Shown: in pieces, positions 25,201-36,635 of the stretch
Layout: every line of letters starts with the position of its first letter
How positions within the stretch are numbered: the first letter of the stretch is position 1
Origin: Mucidula mucida
Taxonomy: Eukaryota > Basidiomycota > Agaricomycetes > Agaricales > Physalacriaceae
NCBI GenBank assembly: GCA_015501055.1
Contig: JADNYV010000006.1
Coordinates: 186,001 to 250,000, forward strand
Length of the DNA: 64,000 nt
Reading direction: 5' to 3'
Program-made: the position numbers and the translations under genes
The notes under the pieces: generated by a model
The model's database searches: none
Seen by the model: only the letters and a program-made list of their open reading frames with translations
Told to the model about the DNA's origin: nothing

Positions 25201-25302
25201 TATACCGCCGCGGGCAACCCTCACGCCAAGGACAAGTGCGATCACTATGCACCACGTTTTGCTGCTTTGTGTACAATGTGGCGTCAACAATTCTTACCAT
25301 GA
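22231..25302 (+). CDS. RecQ-family ATP-dependent DNA helicase
   Basis: 3'-5' DNA helicase for recombination and replication-fork repair in the nucleus. First exons: 22231-22518, 22572-22666, then from 22716. Helicase motifs in order: motif 0 FRPLQLEIITACLHGRD, Walker A MPTGSGKSLTYQLP, IVVSPLLSLMEQQ, DEAH box FVVDEAHC, VPITALTGTAT, GLVYCTTKKTTEDVAEQL, AYHGDL, VIVATTAFGMGIDKSN and VRFVIHFNLPRNL followed by QETGRSGRDG. The RecQ zinc-binding domain is visible as QYCLNADCRR...CNLHCDNC. A winged-helix-like part follows, then an acidic linker and a C-terminal tail ending WRQQFLP. Introns were found inside the DEAH-downstream and arginine-finger regions, all GT-AG. About 830-850 residues. Whether it is the BLM/Sgs1-type or a smaller RecQ paralogue I cannot tell; no HRDC domain was recognised. 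Confidence 0.9.
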
Positions 25303-26125
25303 GGGATGATTCGTGAACAAATATACCCGCCTTTCTGATCTTGGACTGCGAGTGCGGCATTCAGTACCTCGTACTCACTGGTCATATTCTTAATAGATAA
25401 TTTAAAGTTGTATATAGCTGTATCTATTTTCATGTAGCATTAGTACCTTTCTAACATTGGGAGTCGGAATTCCGAGTCGCTTACGCCTTCACATCTCATT
25501 AATCGTGTGCCAACGCGACATTATCCCTTTCACCTGAACAGCCGGAAATACTGATCCAGTGACTGTGCGGAAAGCCCGAACACAAACGAAGTCGCGGGCG
25601 GACTACCACGTTCCTGAATATCATGAAAGTGGCGTACAACCCACCGTCAACTGTCGTGAATTTGCGCACAACTTGAGGAGGTCATCAAGCACCATGTATT
25701 TTGACCTCGAACTCTGATGATACTTGAGTTTCGAACTGGTTTGCGCGCCACACTTCAAGTCTTTGCAACTCTTCTTCGGTCGGTGTATTTCTCTTCATCT
25801 GACTGTTGACACTAGTGAATGTTGACTAAGGAGTTAGTACACTAGCTTGACTCCCTTCAGGCTGCTTGAGGTAAACCGACCTTTCCCGTCCTCGGGCTCG
25901 CTATAGGGTCTACATATGATATCCTGAAATAACAAGTACTCGTCAGATCGTCTTGCATTGGTCTTGCACCTGCCTCGGAAAAAATCAAGGAAAGGACCCT
26001 CTCGCCAGTGACCAACCCATGACGTACTAATCGACGCGTTCGCGTCAGAGTTACATCCTCCATTCGTACATAGACACTTCCGCGATTGATATGCGAACGG
26101 AAATTTGACGGGATAGATTGTACTA
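25303..26125. other. Intergenic stretch, no supported gene
   Basis: About 0.8 kb downstream of the RecQ gene. A 100-residue open frame on the minus strand (25834-26136) has no recognisable feature. No repeats seen. Confidence 0.35.
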
Positions 26126-26476
26126 ATGGGTGCCATCTTCGCTGTCAGCGTGGTCGGGTTCCTGACCGTCCTCGACCATTGTAGGTTGGTGTGCTGTATC
26201 GCGGCAGCGGTAATCGCTATATATGCTAAATACTCGGAGGTAAGCCTTCTTCTATGACAGCCGTGTGAGCCCGATAATGCTCAAACCTCACAGTTCGTAA
26301 ACATATCAATGTGTACTTCCGACTTGCCCAACATGGGTCCTGGTAGGAGAGGTGATAGCGTCCGCCAGTCCTTGAGATCCACTCGAACAACCCGAACTAG
26401 CACCGTCGCGCCTGCTGGAAAAACAATAAGGTCGAACTTCCGATTGTTGCCCCTTGTAGCCGCAATCCCCGTGTAA
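26126..26476 (+). CDS. Small predicted membrane protein
   Basis: Two exons, 26126-26239 and 26294-26476, join in frame through a 54-bp GT-AG intron to 98 residues. The N-terminal half is hydrophobic (MGAIFAVSVVGFLTVLD, then LVCCIAAAVIAIYAKY) with a Cys pair. The C-terminal half is basic and Ser/Thr-rich (RQSLRSTRTTRTS). This resembles the small MGAI/MGAV-type membrane proteins with a Cys-rich, basic tail found in many basidiomycetes. The match is by impression only. It could be a chance open frame. Confidence 0.4.
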
Positions 26477-26706
26477 TTCCTGGTTAGTGGTGCGTGGCCT
26501 AACCACCCGTGAACGAGGGTCTAACCTCGTTTAACCATGGGCATAACCTAGTACATACTACAGTCTATGTATCGGTTCCGGGCGAATGGGCAGCCACGCG
26601 AACCGAGAAGTTCCATGAACTTGTCAACAAGTCCCACGAGTGGGTCTTTTATGTATACTCCATTGCCACCGGTGACCCTGATGATCTGAAAACGCCCTCG
26701 GAGTCG

Positions 26707-26716
26707 TATATAAATA
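26707..26716 (+). promoter_or_regulatory. TATA box of the GT8-like gene
   Basis: TATATAAATA, 65 bp upstream of the ATG at 26781. It is the clearest TATA element in the window and reads in the direction of the gene. Confidence 0.6.
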
Positions 26717-26780
26717 CTCCCTGGTTGGTTGATGGTCGTGTTCCTTCATTCCAAGCTCACCGCCCCAGCATCTCACCGCC

Positions 26781-28385
26781 ATGCGCATTGGCGATGCTTT
26801 TCCCTCGTACCCCTCGTCGGGAGATTCATGGACCTGGGGATTTGCGCGGAGACGAAAACTACTCATCACCGCATTCATTGTATTAGTGGTGCCAGCCTGC
26901 CTTTTTCTTACGGAGCTAAATTCCTCGACTACGCCATCCTCTCTACTCGAATGGCAATCTGCTAGCTCGCCAGAGCAGCCAGAGCACCACGATACCTCAA
27001 TCATAGCGGAAACAGTTACCGTGTTTATGACTGCGACACCATTATCTGAAGTTCCTGCAGCCACGGAAACACTGTACCTGCAGCCGCTTCCCTCCACAAT
27101 CGAGCCTGCAGTATTTGTTTTGGTTATGTGGTCAGCGTCGTCGGCCGCTGAAGGCTCCCTGTTGATGAAGGTGGGCGTTCATTAACATTGAACCCTTTCA
27201 ATTGATAACCATCAAATTATAGACCATTTTGATGTACACCAGTGTTCCTATAGAGTTCCACATCATATGCGACAGCGAAGCCCAGGTCTTCGTCGAGCAG
27301 AGGTTGTCTCTCGTAACGCATCCGGCTTACGACGTTCGCGTATTTTTCTATCTGCCGTCTTGGCAAAGCATGCTTGATCGAGTAGAAAGAGAAGGATCTA
27401 TCCACACCGACCATTCTGCTGGGCTTCGTGCGTTTGTTTATACAACGTCGCATTTCAATCTCGTGCTAACCTAGTTCCCAGCCGGACTGATGAAGCTCTT
27501 CATTCATGAAATAGTTCCTCCACACGTGAAAAAGGGAATCTACATCGACACAGATGCGCTTTTCATATCTGACCCGGCTTTGCTTTGGGACGTCTTTTCG
27601 CGCCTAAAACCCACGACATCCATCGTAATGGGAAGTCATCCTGATCAAGACAGTCCGGAGTGGTCGCACGCATCGCGTATCTGCAGTTGTGTGATGCTAC
27701 TCGACCTAGATAAACTCCGGAAAGGCCGCTTAATGGATTCCAGCATCTGGAAGGGGACACAACCCGAAGCGTTATCTCCACCTACATTTCGTAAGATGTA
27801 CGGCGATCCGAGGCTGAGCGGTACAGGCAAGTATGCGAATGTTCGTCTGGGCGATCAGGGCTACTGGTGGGCTATTGTAGATGGACGTCCCGACATTTTT
27901 GAGCCTCTAAGCTTCGATTTTGAGATCACGTCTTGCTTAATGGACACCTACATGATAGGTCTTGGGCATGAAACTGTTACAGAGGAAGAGGAGATGTCCC
28001 GACAGATCCACGTCAAGGACACTCCTCAAGAAGTACGTCCTTGAGTCCACATCGTGGGTTTTCTTGACTGACATTTTCAGGGCCAAGTCATCTTGCCAAA
28101 ACTGCTCCACTTGTATGTTGTGCGTCCGAGTTATCTTCATCTTCTCATCCCCTCAACAGCAACTGTTTGCATGGAACACCAATCTATATAGAATGGGAGG
28201 GTTGGTCCGATCCCAATGACTTCCTGAACGAACGATGGGGCGCTGCCGTACGATACCATCAGGGTTACAAGTGGATATGGCTGAACAAGGGAAAAACCCT
28301 GAAAACGACGTTAAAGATGACCACGTCGCGGAATATGCCATTTGCTGATGAGCGTTTTGCGCTTGAACATGGCATCACGTACTGA
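26781..28385 (+). CDS. Type II membrane glycosyltransferase, GT8-like
   Basis: Golgi-type glycosyltransferase. Five exons, 26781-27170, 27223-27427, 27482-28032, 28081-28112, 28160-28385, join to 467 residues. A short cytosolic N-terminus with RRRK is followed by one membrane anchor (LLITAFIVLVVPACLFLTEL), so the catalytic part faces the lumen. The fold shows VPIEFHIICDSEAQ, then GLMKLFIHEIVPPHVKKGIY and the metal-binding DxD motif IDTDALF. ICSCVMLLDLDKLR and GDQGYWWAIV follow. The C-terminal part has LPKLLHFNCLHGTP and a WEGW segment. This layout is that of GT8/GT49-related enzymes such as xylosyltransferases. The acceptor is unknown. A TATA box lies 65 bp upstream. Confidence 0.8.
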
Positions 28386-28497
28386 TTATACCCTTCTTAT
28401 CATGATACCTACAGTACCATTTATTAAATAGAACGTCCAGTCCTGATGTACACCACACATTTTTAAGCACGTAGAAAGACATTGTTGTTACTTATAG

Positions 28498-29953
28498 TTA
28501 ATATTCGTCGCACCCATACATTGCTTCCATCGCGATTCCTTCCATAACCGAATCAGCTACACCACCGCATGAACAATCACTGCGACACGAATCGCACAAC
28601 GACCCTTCGCATTCAACACCACATCAGAAGAGCATTCGTTACAAAAGTCTTTGCTGCAACCGTTGCAAGTCCAGGCATGGCCATTGCCTGATGGACCGCG
28701 ACAAGTATCACAGAGGCGAGCCCCACATCCTTCGAAATCCCATTCAAATCGCCCGTCGTCTTCACCCCCTCGACAGGTGGCACAGGGTTTTGGCTGTGAG
28801 CAGCCAACGCATCGCGTAACATCCGGACACTTCTCGCACACAAGAGTTTCGCATGAAGGGCATGCCCAGACGACAGGGTGCTTCTTACTGGTGCACGAGT
28901 CGCAAATCCACATATGTTCGTCCTCGCATTCTATCCCTCCATTGGGAGAGCAGTCGGGACATATGTAGCCACCGGACGACCAACATCGACTAGAGTCGCA
29001 TTTGGTCCAACCGAGTGAGCCTTGAAAACATGAGGAGCACGGAGCGAGGCGTCTGGAATGCGCGTTTTGAAGTTCACGTTTGACCTTCTTCCGAGGTGGG
29101 CCGGAAGAATCGGTATCATGCTGTGTCCTCAACGGGTTCGCCGGGGCACCATTTCCAATCTTGCGAGCATGTCCAGCGATGTCAATGCTCGACAGGACAG
29201 GGTCGAAGACGCAGTTCCTCGCCAGCGCCAATGCAAGCTTTGCAAAACACAACAGAGAGGTGCTTCGCACAAAACTTGGGAGCGTCCATGGAGTGAGCCT
29301 TGCAGGAATCATTCAAGCAGCAGAGCGAGCGGCAGCCGGAGCATTGGGAGAGTTTAGAAGGTTGCTCGGACGAAGATAAACTCGAAGGGCAAAGAGGACA
29401 GAAGTTAATGAGTGAATATCGGTCAAGGACGTCCTGAATGTGTTCCTCTGTCGTCAAGTCTATTTCTATTAGTTTCTTGTGCTCTGTAACAGAATGAGTA
29501 CGACACCAAGTAGAATATATTGGTCATTTCACCTGAACGGCTTCTGCCTCTTCTCTAGAAGCCTGGGACTCCCGCTCCTGGCGCTGTCTTCTATCTCGTT
29601 CGGCGGCAGATTTGCGATTGTTGTACTCAGAAACAGCACAGGAGCGAATTTCGGTCAAGAGGTTGTGTATTTGTTTGGTGCGGCGAATTTCTCATCCATG
29701 AATTTGTCGGTGACGCGCAAAGTGTTGAGATTGATCATGAATGCGCCCGAATAGAGGGGTGATCTGGCTCTCCCTCGCCGAGATTTGATTATGCAGACTT
29801 TAGGCGAGCAGTGTCGGATTCCACGCAGTATTTGATTTCCTGACAATGCCACCATGGGTCTATGGCAACAGGAGAGGGTAAACCGCGACTCTGGTACACC
29901 GCCCGCATGATCTTGAGGAGTTGTTGAACGTACGGGCCCAATTTCGGCGTCAT
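28498..29953 (-). CDS. Cysteine-rich zinc-binding protein, frame uncertain
   Basis: The N-terminal part reads MTPKLGPYVQQLLKIMRAVY and is joined by a 39-bp intron to SPLYSGAFMINLNTLRVTDK. A charged helix follows (AAERDRRQRQERESQASREE). Then comes a long series of CxxC knuckles: FCPLCPSS, CSGCRSLCCLND, FCKACIGAG, CSSCFQGS, YICPDCSPNGG, WICDSCTSKKH, CPSCETLVCEKC, RCVGCSQPKPCATC, LCDTCRGP, CNGCSKDFCNEC, and at the end CDSCRSDCSC. This would bind several zinc ions. KKVKRE is a possible nuclear signal. Three one-base frame breaks are needed (about 29684-29690, 29184 and 28624-28630) to read it through. It could be decaying or mis-sequenced. The first stop in the unbroken frame is at 28557. I do not recognise the family; ZNF330-like is only a loose resemblance. 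Confidence 0.6.
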
Positions 29954-30147
29954 GCCATCACATGTTTGCTGAAAGCCAGTCGCTGTTCTTGCCAAAGTAG
30001 TTGATCTTAACGTCGAAGACTCACAAGACTGGACGATAGGATGAAACTAAGTTGAAGTTCAAGACATCGTGACAGTCCTCACATGACTCTTCGCGTCTGT
30101 GTCACACGTCCGATAGTCAAAGAAAATACGCCTTGCTTCCTGCCATC

Positions 30148-33100
30148 ATGTCTGAACTGCCTTCTCTGCTGCTCAGTTCCCTCAATCCCGCCACAAGGAA
30201 GCAGGCAGAGCAGCAACTCGACGCGTTGAGTGTCCAGCCCAACTTCCTCGCCCTCCTTCTCAGCCTCGTTCTCGACCAATCGCAAGATCGCGCTGTTCGG
30301 TTGTCTGCCAGCGTCTATCTAAAAAATATAACAAAGCTGAAATGGGAAGAGGTACCCCTTTTCTCCGGTGCCTCCCTTTTCCAACCACTTAACATCCGTG
30401 GCTCTAGGACGTGCAGCCACTGCGGGAGAATGACAAGGCATCGCTCCGATCGCAGCTCGTGCCAGCCATGCTCGCCCTCTCCAACCCTGCGGACAAGGCT
30501 ATCCGTGCTCAAGTCGCTGAATCGGTGTCGCTTATAGCAGCACTTGACTTTCCAAACAAATGGCCAGATCTAATACAGGTGCGCTACAGCTTCAAGACAC
30601 CATTCTGTCTCTAATCGTCATCTAGCAACTCGTGGCCTCGCTTTCTGCCACTGACTATAACATCAATGTGGGAGTTTTACAAACAGCGCACTCGATATTT
30701 GGTCCTTGGCGCGCCCATGTCCGGTCGGACCAGCTCTTCAGCGAAATCAATTTTGTCTTCTCCATCTTCATGCAGCCCTTTCTGCAACTATTTCGACAGA
30801 CAGCCACCCTTCTGCTCTCGAATCCGAGTCCCAATTCTGCCATCACGACGCCAACCTCCAATTACGCGCTCGTGGCTCAGAGTATGGTACTCTTACTGGA
30901 GATATTCCATGACTTTACATGTCAGGACCTTCCGCCTGCCATAGAGGATTCTCAAGCAGAATTCTTTGGACGTGAACAGGGATGGTTTCATAACTTTATG
31001 GCCTGGGATCCTCCAGAACTCAGAACTCCTGTAAGAACTCGCTGCCTCGTTCTCATCTTCTTTAACATCCCTCTTAGTCTGATGAGCTCGCCCCATCGTA
31101 TCCCTCCTTAATCAAAGCCAACATTTTCGAAATTGCAGAAGTAGATAGTTCATTTTTCAATTACGCGATCAAAATCTCATGTTCTCCAGCTCTTCCTGAA
31201 ATTGTACGCGGAACAACTCCAGGAATCGGGAGCGGTCCAAGTTCTGGTTCAGGATGTATGGTCTTTGATTGGGTCCAACCGCCTTCCGAATGTTAGCGAT
31301 GATCAGGTGTGCTCCACTTTCAATCGACATAGCGCCAACTAAACTTCTTTTCCAGGTGGTATCTCAAGCCCTCCGTTTCGTGTCTTCCGCAATTCGTTCG
31401 GGTCATTACCAGTCGTTGTTCGCCGCCGATAATATCATTTCCTCCCTTGTGGAGGGTGTGGTGATACCCAACGTCGCGCTTCGGGAACATGATGTCGAGC
31501 AGTTTGAGGACGATCCTCTTGAGTTCATTCGTCTTGACCTTGCTGTTACCTCTACTGGGACTGATCTGGCAACGCGACGACACGCAGCTGCTGATGTTCT
31601 CCAGGCTTTGGTTTCAAGTGGACACGAGGCCAACACCACCAAGGTTGTTGGTTCATGGATCGAGACCGGTCTGAAGGAATATGGGAATAACCGAACCGAA
31701 AATTGGAGGTCTAAAGACAGCGCCATTTATCTCCTTACTGCTGTGGCAACAAAAGGATCAACCAGCCAACATGGTGTTACATCCACAAACACCCTTGTGA
31801 ACGTGATAGATTTCTTCTCGAACCATGTTTACGAGGACCTGCAATCAAGCTCTGGAGATGTCCATCCGATCTTGCAGGTTGACGCTATTCGCTTTCTTCT
31901 CACCTTCCGAAATCAAGTACGCTTTCAGGTTGTTAGCCTTATTCTCAAGTACTCACTTAATCTCCTTATCAGCTTACCAAACCTCAATTGCTTTCGGTGC
32001 TTCCGTCTTTGATACGCCATATCGGATCTACCAACTATGTCTGCGTAACTTATGCCGCCATCACTATTGACCGGATTCTTGCCATCAAGCTGAATGGCCA
32101 AGCACAGTGCGATTATTTTTGCTCCTCATCTCGGACGCGTCTCTGACTTTCCCTCGAACCAGATTCACCCCCGTCGATGTTCATGAATTTGCGCCCGACT
32201 TGTTGAATGCATTGCTGACCAAGATCGAATCAGCTCAGAGTCCTGAAAAGGTCGCCGAAAACGACCACTTGATGAGATGTACGTCCTCGAGGTCCGATCC
32301 CTTACAAACTCTGATAACATCTCACTAGGCGTCATGAGAGTCGTTTTCACGGGTCGTGAATCGCTCACTCCTGTCTATGAGCAAACCCTGGGGAGACTTG
32401 TCAACATTTTGAGCATCATATCTCGAAATCCTAGCAACCCAAAGTTCGATCAGTATATTTTCGAAAGCATATCTGGACTGATACGGTAAGCCCACTCAAG
32501 TCTTTATCCTTCAACTGACTGACATTGTTACCTAGGTTCATTGTGAAAGGAACACCGGCCAGCCTGGCCACATTTGAAGCAGCACTGTTTGGGCCGTTTA
32601 CGGTCATTCTGCAGCAAGACATTGATCGTGAGTTACTACCTGATAATCGTAATTCCATCTCACATATTCGTAGAATACATCCCGTACGTCTTCCAGTTGC
32701 TTGCTCAAATGCTAGAGATGCACACAAGCAATATACCCGCCGAGTATCAGGAGTTGTTGAACTTCTTGTTAACGCCGGCCATATGGGCGCAGAAAGGAAG
32801 CATCCCTGGGCTTGTCAAGCTGTTGAAGGCGTATCTAGTTCGCGGTGGTAACCAAATGGCGGAAAGTGGTCATATAGCATCTCTATTGGGCATCGTCCAG
32901 CAACGTTTGATTCCGTCTAAGCTTAATGATGCATGGGGCTTCGAGCTACTCCAATCGCTGGTTCAGCACGTCAAAGGGTAGGCGCTTCTTCCGACTACAT
33001 ACACCTGACTGATACAGTTCTGCAGTGCTAGTCTGCAACAATTCTTCAAGAACATCTTGATGTTCTTGCTCAACCGAATGCAACAATCCAAGACAGAAAA

Positions 33101-33659
33101 ATACGCCTACTTATTCGTCAAGTTCCTCCTTTTCATCGTTGCCATCGAGGTTCCCGATGGCTTAACGGAGGACTACGTGATCAGTGTCATGGAGGGCATT
33201 CAACCCAACTTGTGGTCGGCCGTTGTCACCAACTTCATAATCCCAGAGACCTCCCACATTCCGATCAAGGATCGTAAACTCGCTGCCATCGGACTCACGC
33301 GATTGCTGACAAGCAGTACCTATATGTTGCAGCCTCCCAACGTGCAATCTTGGCCTATCCTGTTTACGACTTTGGTGACGCTCTTCAGCGAGCCTCAGTA
33401 CCTGGAAGGACCAAAGGAAGATGGACATGGCATGACTGAGATTGATTATGAAGAGCAGACGGCTGGGTACCAGGCGGCGTATTCGCAACTGGCGGCGTCG
33501 AGCTCCGCTCCCGAGGACCCCGTTGCGTATGTTCAGGATCCACGGCAGTATTTGGTGGAGAGGTTGACATCCATGAATGGAGAGCAGCTTAGGGATCTTG
33601 TGTCGAGATCTGACAGAGCGATAGTGGCACCGTTCCTTCAGGCCGCTGGGTTAGCATAA
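30148..33659 (+). CDS. CSE1: Exportin CSE1/CAS, importin-alpha re-exporter
   Basis: Karyopherin that exports importin-alpha from the nucleus with RanGTP. Twelve exons join cleanly to 985 residues: 30148-30351, 30408-30578, 30626-31030, 31078-31140, 31190-31306, 31356-31916, 31973-32106, 32163-32278, 32329-32485, 32536-32627, 32674-32977, 33026-33659. The importin-beta N-terminal domain shows NPATRKQAEQQLDALS, RLSASVYLKNITKLKWEE and ESVSLIAALDFPNKWPDLI. HEAT-repeat helices continue throughout, with CSE1 landmarks such as EFFGREQGWFHNFM, FEDDPLEFIRLDL and HPILQVDAIRFLLTFRNQ. The length matches the family. Its 5' neighbour is divergent, about 195 bp away. Confidence 0.95.
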
Positions 33660-33870
33660 GGCAATATTGTGCATGTATGTAGCTTCGATATGAATGTAGG
33701 TATTGATACACAGATTAGAATACGCGCTTCGGCCTCGGTCGTACTGTCAATCAGGTTGCGTTGAAACCCATTGCATACGTCTTGCGCGGCAATGCGCTTG
33801 AGGCCCGGAAGACACGATAACCGAGCCGGCGCCTCTTGGCTCGATTGATACTCGACCTCGGGTTTAGCTC

Positions 33871-33877
33871 TATAAAT
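33871..33877 (+). promoter_or_regulatory. TATA box of the dienoyl-CoA reductase gene
   Basis: TATAAAT, 39 bp upstream of the ATG at 33910, so the 5' UTR would be very short. Confidence 0.45.
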
Positions 33878-33909
33878 TGACCCGCTCAACTTCCGCGTCT
33901 CGTTATACC

Positions 33910-34825
33910 ATGGCTCCTACTCCCTATGTCGCCCCCATCGCGAGTTCCGTCTCGATTTTCAAGCCGGACATTTTCAAAGGCAAAGTCCTCTTCTGCACTG
34001 GCGGTGGGTCGGGCATATGTCGTGGCATGACCGAGGCTATCATGACCCACGGTGCGAGCGCTGTCATCGTTGGTAGACAGTCAGTACGCTCTTTATTCGA
34101 CCGCGACGATCTCTTGACGCGCCTGCAGACTGGACAGGTTGACCAAGACGGCACAGGAGCTGAGCACGGCCACGGGACAAAAGTGCATACCTGCGCAAGC
34201 AGACGTGCGCAACCCGCAAGCGCTGGCCGCGGCCGTCGCGAAAACCATCGAGGCCTTTGGGCGGGTGGACTTTGTGATATGTGGCGCGGCTGGTAACTTC
34301 CTCGCGCCGATATCGGGGCTCTCAGAGAATGCCTTCAGGACAGTCCTGGAGATTGACACGCTCGGCACGTACAACACCATCAAGGCTACACTAGCCCATC
34401 TGCGTAAATCCAAGGGTGCCTATCTCATGGTTAGCGCGACCTTGCACTACAATGGTTCGCCCTTCCAGGCCCATGTATCCGCTGCCAAGGCCGCCGTAGA
34501 CGCCTTGTCTGCCGTCGTTGCAGTTGAAGAGGGTCCTCATGGTGTCCGCTCCAACGTGATAGCGCCTGGAGCCATTAACGACACCGAGGGGATGACGCGC
34601 CTTTTACCAACGAGAGCGTCGGAGCTTGCCATGAAGCACACACCCTTGGGGAGATTCGGCGACATCAAGGACGTCGCCAACTCGGCTGTGTTCTTATTCA
34701 GTGATGCAGCCGCGTACATGACAGGTCAAGTATTGGTCGTAGACGGTGGGAATGAGCATTTGAGAACGACGGTATTGGATTACCCAGAATCGGTGCTGCA
34801 GCCCGCAACCAGATCTAAAATGTAA
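33910..34825 (+). CDS. SPS19: Peroxisomal 2,4-dienoyl-CoA reductase (SDR family)
   Basis: NADPH-dependent reductase for beta-oxidation of unsaturated fatty acids. Two exons, 33910-34079 and 34129-34825, join to 288 residues. Short-chain dehydrogenase features: cofactor loop FCTGGGSGICRG, ICGAAGNFLAPISGLSENAF, active-site region with MVSATLHYNGSPFQAHVSAAKAA, and NVIAPGAINDTEGM. The NFLAP and GxPFQAHVSAAKAAVDAL patterns single out the dienoyl-CoA reductases, which replace the usual Tyr-x3-Lys with a different arrangement. The C-terminus SKM is a variant of the peroxisomal PTS1 signal. An in-frame upstream ATG at 33877 is less likely as start because it overlaps the TATA box. Confidence 0.9.
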
Positions 34826-34915
34826 TATATTCTGTAATGGAGGATGGATATGTTCGAGGTCGAACTTTCGCTTTACATCCAAACCGCGAAAAGCCTCGCA
34901 GAACCATAGGCAAAG

Positions 34916-35964
34916 TCATCGGACCTCAACATGTCTCCCGCTCCAATCCTTCTTCAAAGCCTCCTCGACGATGACATCCAATTCTTTTGCTTTTGCTACT
35001 GCAACGTTGATGTAGGCCACCAGATCATCTGCTGCAAGAGGCACGCCACCTAACTTTTGGACAACGCACAGCTCTCGCTGGGCATTCAGAGCGACGGACA
35101 TGAGCCCGGCACTAAGGCGTTGTTCCAGTAATGACGGATCGATTACAGGCTGAGTAGTCGGGTCTGGGAAGAATGCAAATGATATGCAAAATGGCGTGTG
35201 ATGGATAGCAAGAGGCACAGGCGCGCGTTCGGTTGGAGGATGCTGCAAGAATATCGGCGCGAGATCATTTGAAACAGGATTACTGCTTACCACCGTGACC
35301 TCGTCACCGACTACTTCGACTTCAGGTCGTCTAAAGTGTTTTAGAGCAACTATGCCTGCCATACACGCGCAGTCGAGCAAGTTGCCAGCATCAGCAAGAA
35401 AATGTAGAGTCAGCCGTAGATGCCAGACCTAGTAGATAGCAATGATGAAATGTACGCAAGGACAAGTCTTCACTTACGCGCTGGCCCGCTATTATGCATA
35501 ACGATTCTTTATCAAGTGCATCGCTACGCCGTAGCACTTTGTCCAGCATCCTGGTGATGGTCACTTCTTCTTCAGAGGGACTAGAGGTCACGGTCATGAC
35601 GCGAAAGCAGGAAATGTGGCACGTACCTACCGACCGATTTCGTATTCGCTGGCTGCCATGGGTGATATCTCAGAATGTATCGAGAGCATGCCTTCAAACG
35701 GGCGTTCTGCCGTTGGTTTCACCATTTTCGCATCAATGTTGGCGAGCACGCTGCGTGGATGAGATAGATTCCTCAATCCAAAGAAGAAAAAACGCGTCCA
35801 TACCGCGTTTTGCCCAGCGAGCACTCGACGTAGCCCAGTTCGGTGCCAAAGCTGAGCGTCGGAGTCCGCATTTCGAGCGGCAGTCGGCCATCGAGGCGCA
35901 GTGACTGTTTCAAGGCGTCAAAGACGAACTCTTTTTCTGGAATCGACGGAGATGGTGGACGCAT
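34916..35964 (-). CDS. RRP45: Exosome complex subunit RRP45 (RNase PH-like ring)
   Basis: RNase PH-fold subunit of the exosome ring, partner of RRP42-type subunits. Four exons, 35964-35804, 35750-35631, 35580-35478, 35428-34916, join to 298 residues. Landmarks are EKEFVFDALKQSLRLDGRLP, FGTELGYVECSLGKT, ERPFEGMLSIHSEISPMA, WHLRLTLHFLADAGNLLDCA, CMAGIVALKHFRRPEVEVVG, and HHTPFCISFAFF. The start at MRPPSPSIPEKEF fits the family N-terminus; an in-frame ATG at 36018 would overlap the start codon of TRM112 on the other strand. Compared with animal EXOSC9 there is no long C-terminal tail. Confidence 0.93.
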
Positions 35965-36016
35965 GAGGTGAAAAGATGGGCGTCCATTTTCGGACAGCTT
36001 TTCCTTTCGTTTTGCC
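35965..36016. promoter_or_regulatory. About 50-bp bidirectional promoter, RRP45 / TRM112
   Basis: The proposed start codons are 52 bases apart. If RRP45 used its upstream ATG (36018) the two genes would overlap at a shared CATGG. No TATA box visible. Confidence 0.5.
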
Positions 36017-36528
36017 ATGGTCCGCCTCATCACCCACAATCTCCTCGCCTGCCATGTCAAGGGCTGCACTTCAAACAACTTTCCGCTCATATTCAAAGAC
36101 GTCCAAGTTGAACTGCGAGAGGCGGAATTCAACGCCGACTTTCTCAAAGGCTTCATGCCCAAGATTGAGTGGAATGCACTCGTTAACGCTGCCAGAGAGG
36201 TATTGCCTATCGATGATGGAAAAAACTGTACCTGACTTTAATAGGTAGGAGATACCTCTTTACCACCTGAGCAACCAGAAATGCTCGACGATGACTTTTT
36301 GAAAAGTCTACATCATGTCCTGCTTGAAGTAGGCCTTCCGTCTCACTGATCTATATGTTGCTCAATAATCGCGTAGATCCATGTCGAGGAGGGCTCTATG
36401 ACATGTCCGAACTGTCAACACGTCTATCCAATCTCAAATGGCATCCCAAACATGGTGGGTTTACCGGTTACGATGCATCTTCCACCTCTAATTCTATACA
36501 GCTCCTCGCTGAGCATGAGATCGGCTAA
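36017..36528 (+). CDS. TRM112: TRM112, activator subunit of several methyltransferases
   Basis: Small zinc-binding partner that stabilises tRNA, rRNA and eRF1 methyltransferases. Four exons, 36017-36199, 36245-36328, 36377-36454, 36502-36528, join to 123 residues, the normal length. It begins [17 protein letters not shown]. The zinc ligands are C-x4-C at the start (CHVKGC region) and [19 protein letters not shown] near the end. The C-terminal LLAEHEI is also typical. Confidence 0.95.
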
Positions 36529-36635
36529 TGCAATGGTCAAAATATCACCTTGTATATCTGCAATCTTGTACGGGCGCTCGTAGTCCGCCATGTATCTTTA
36601 GGAATATACCGTCTCTTGAAATCGTTCAAAACATT

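Noticed and set aside
25834..26136. 100-residue minus-strand open frame
   Set aside because: No recognisable feature, no joining exons, and it overlaps the start of the small plus-strand gene.
28651..29379. Plus-strand frames opposite the cysteine-rich gene
   Set aside because: Composition reflects the CxxC codons on the other strand.
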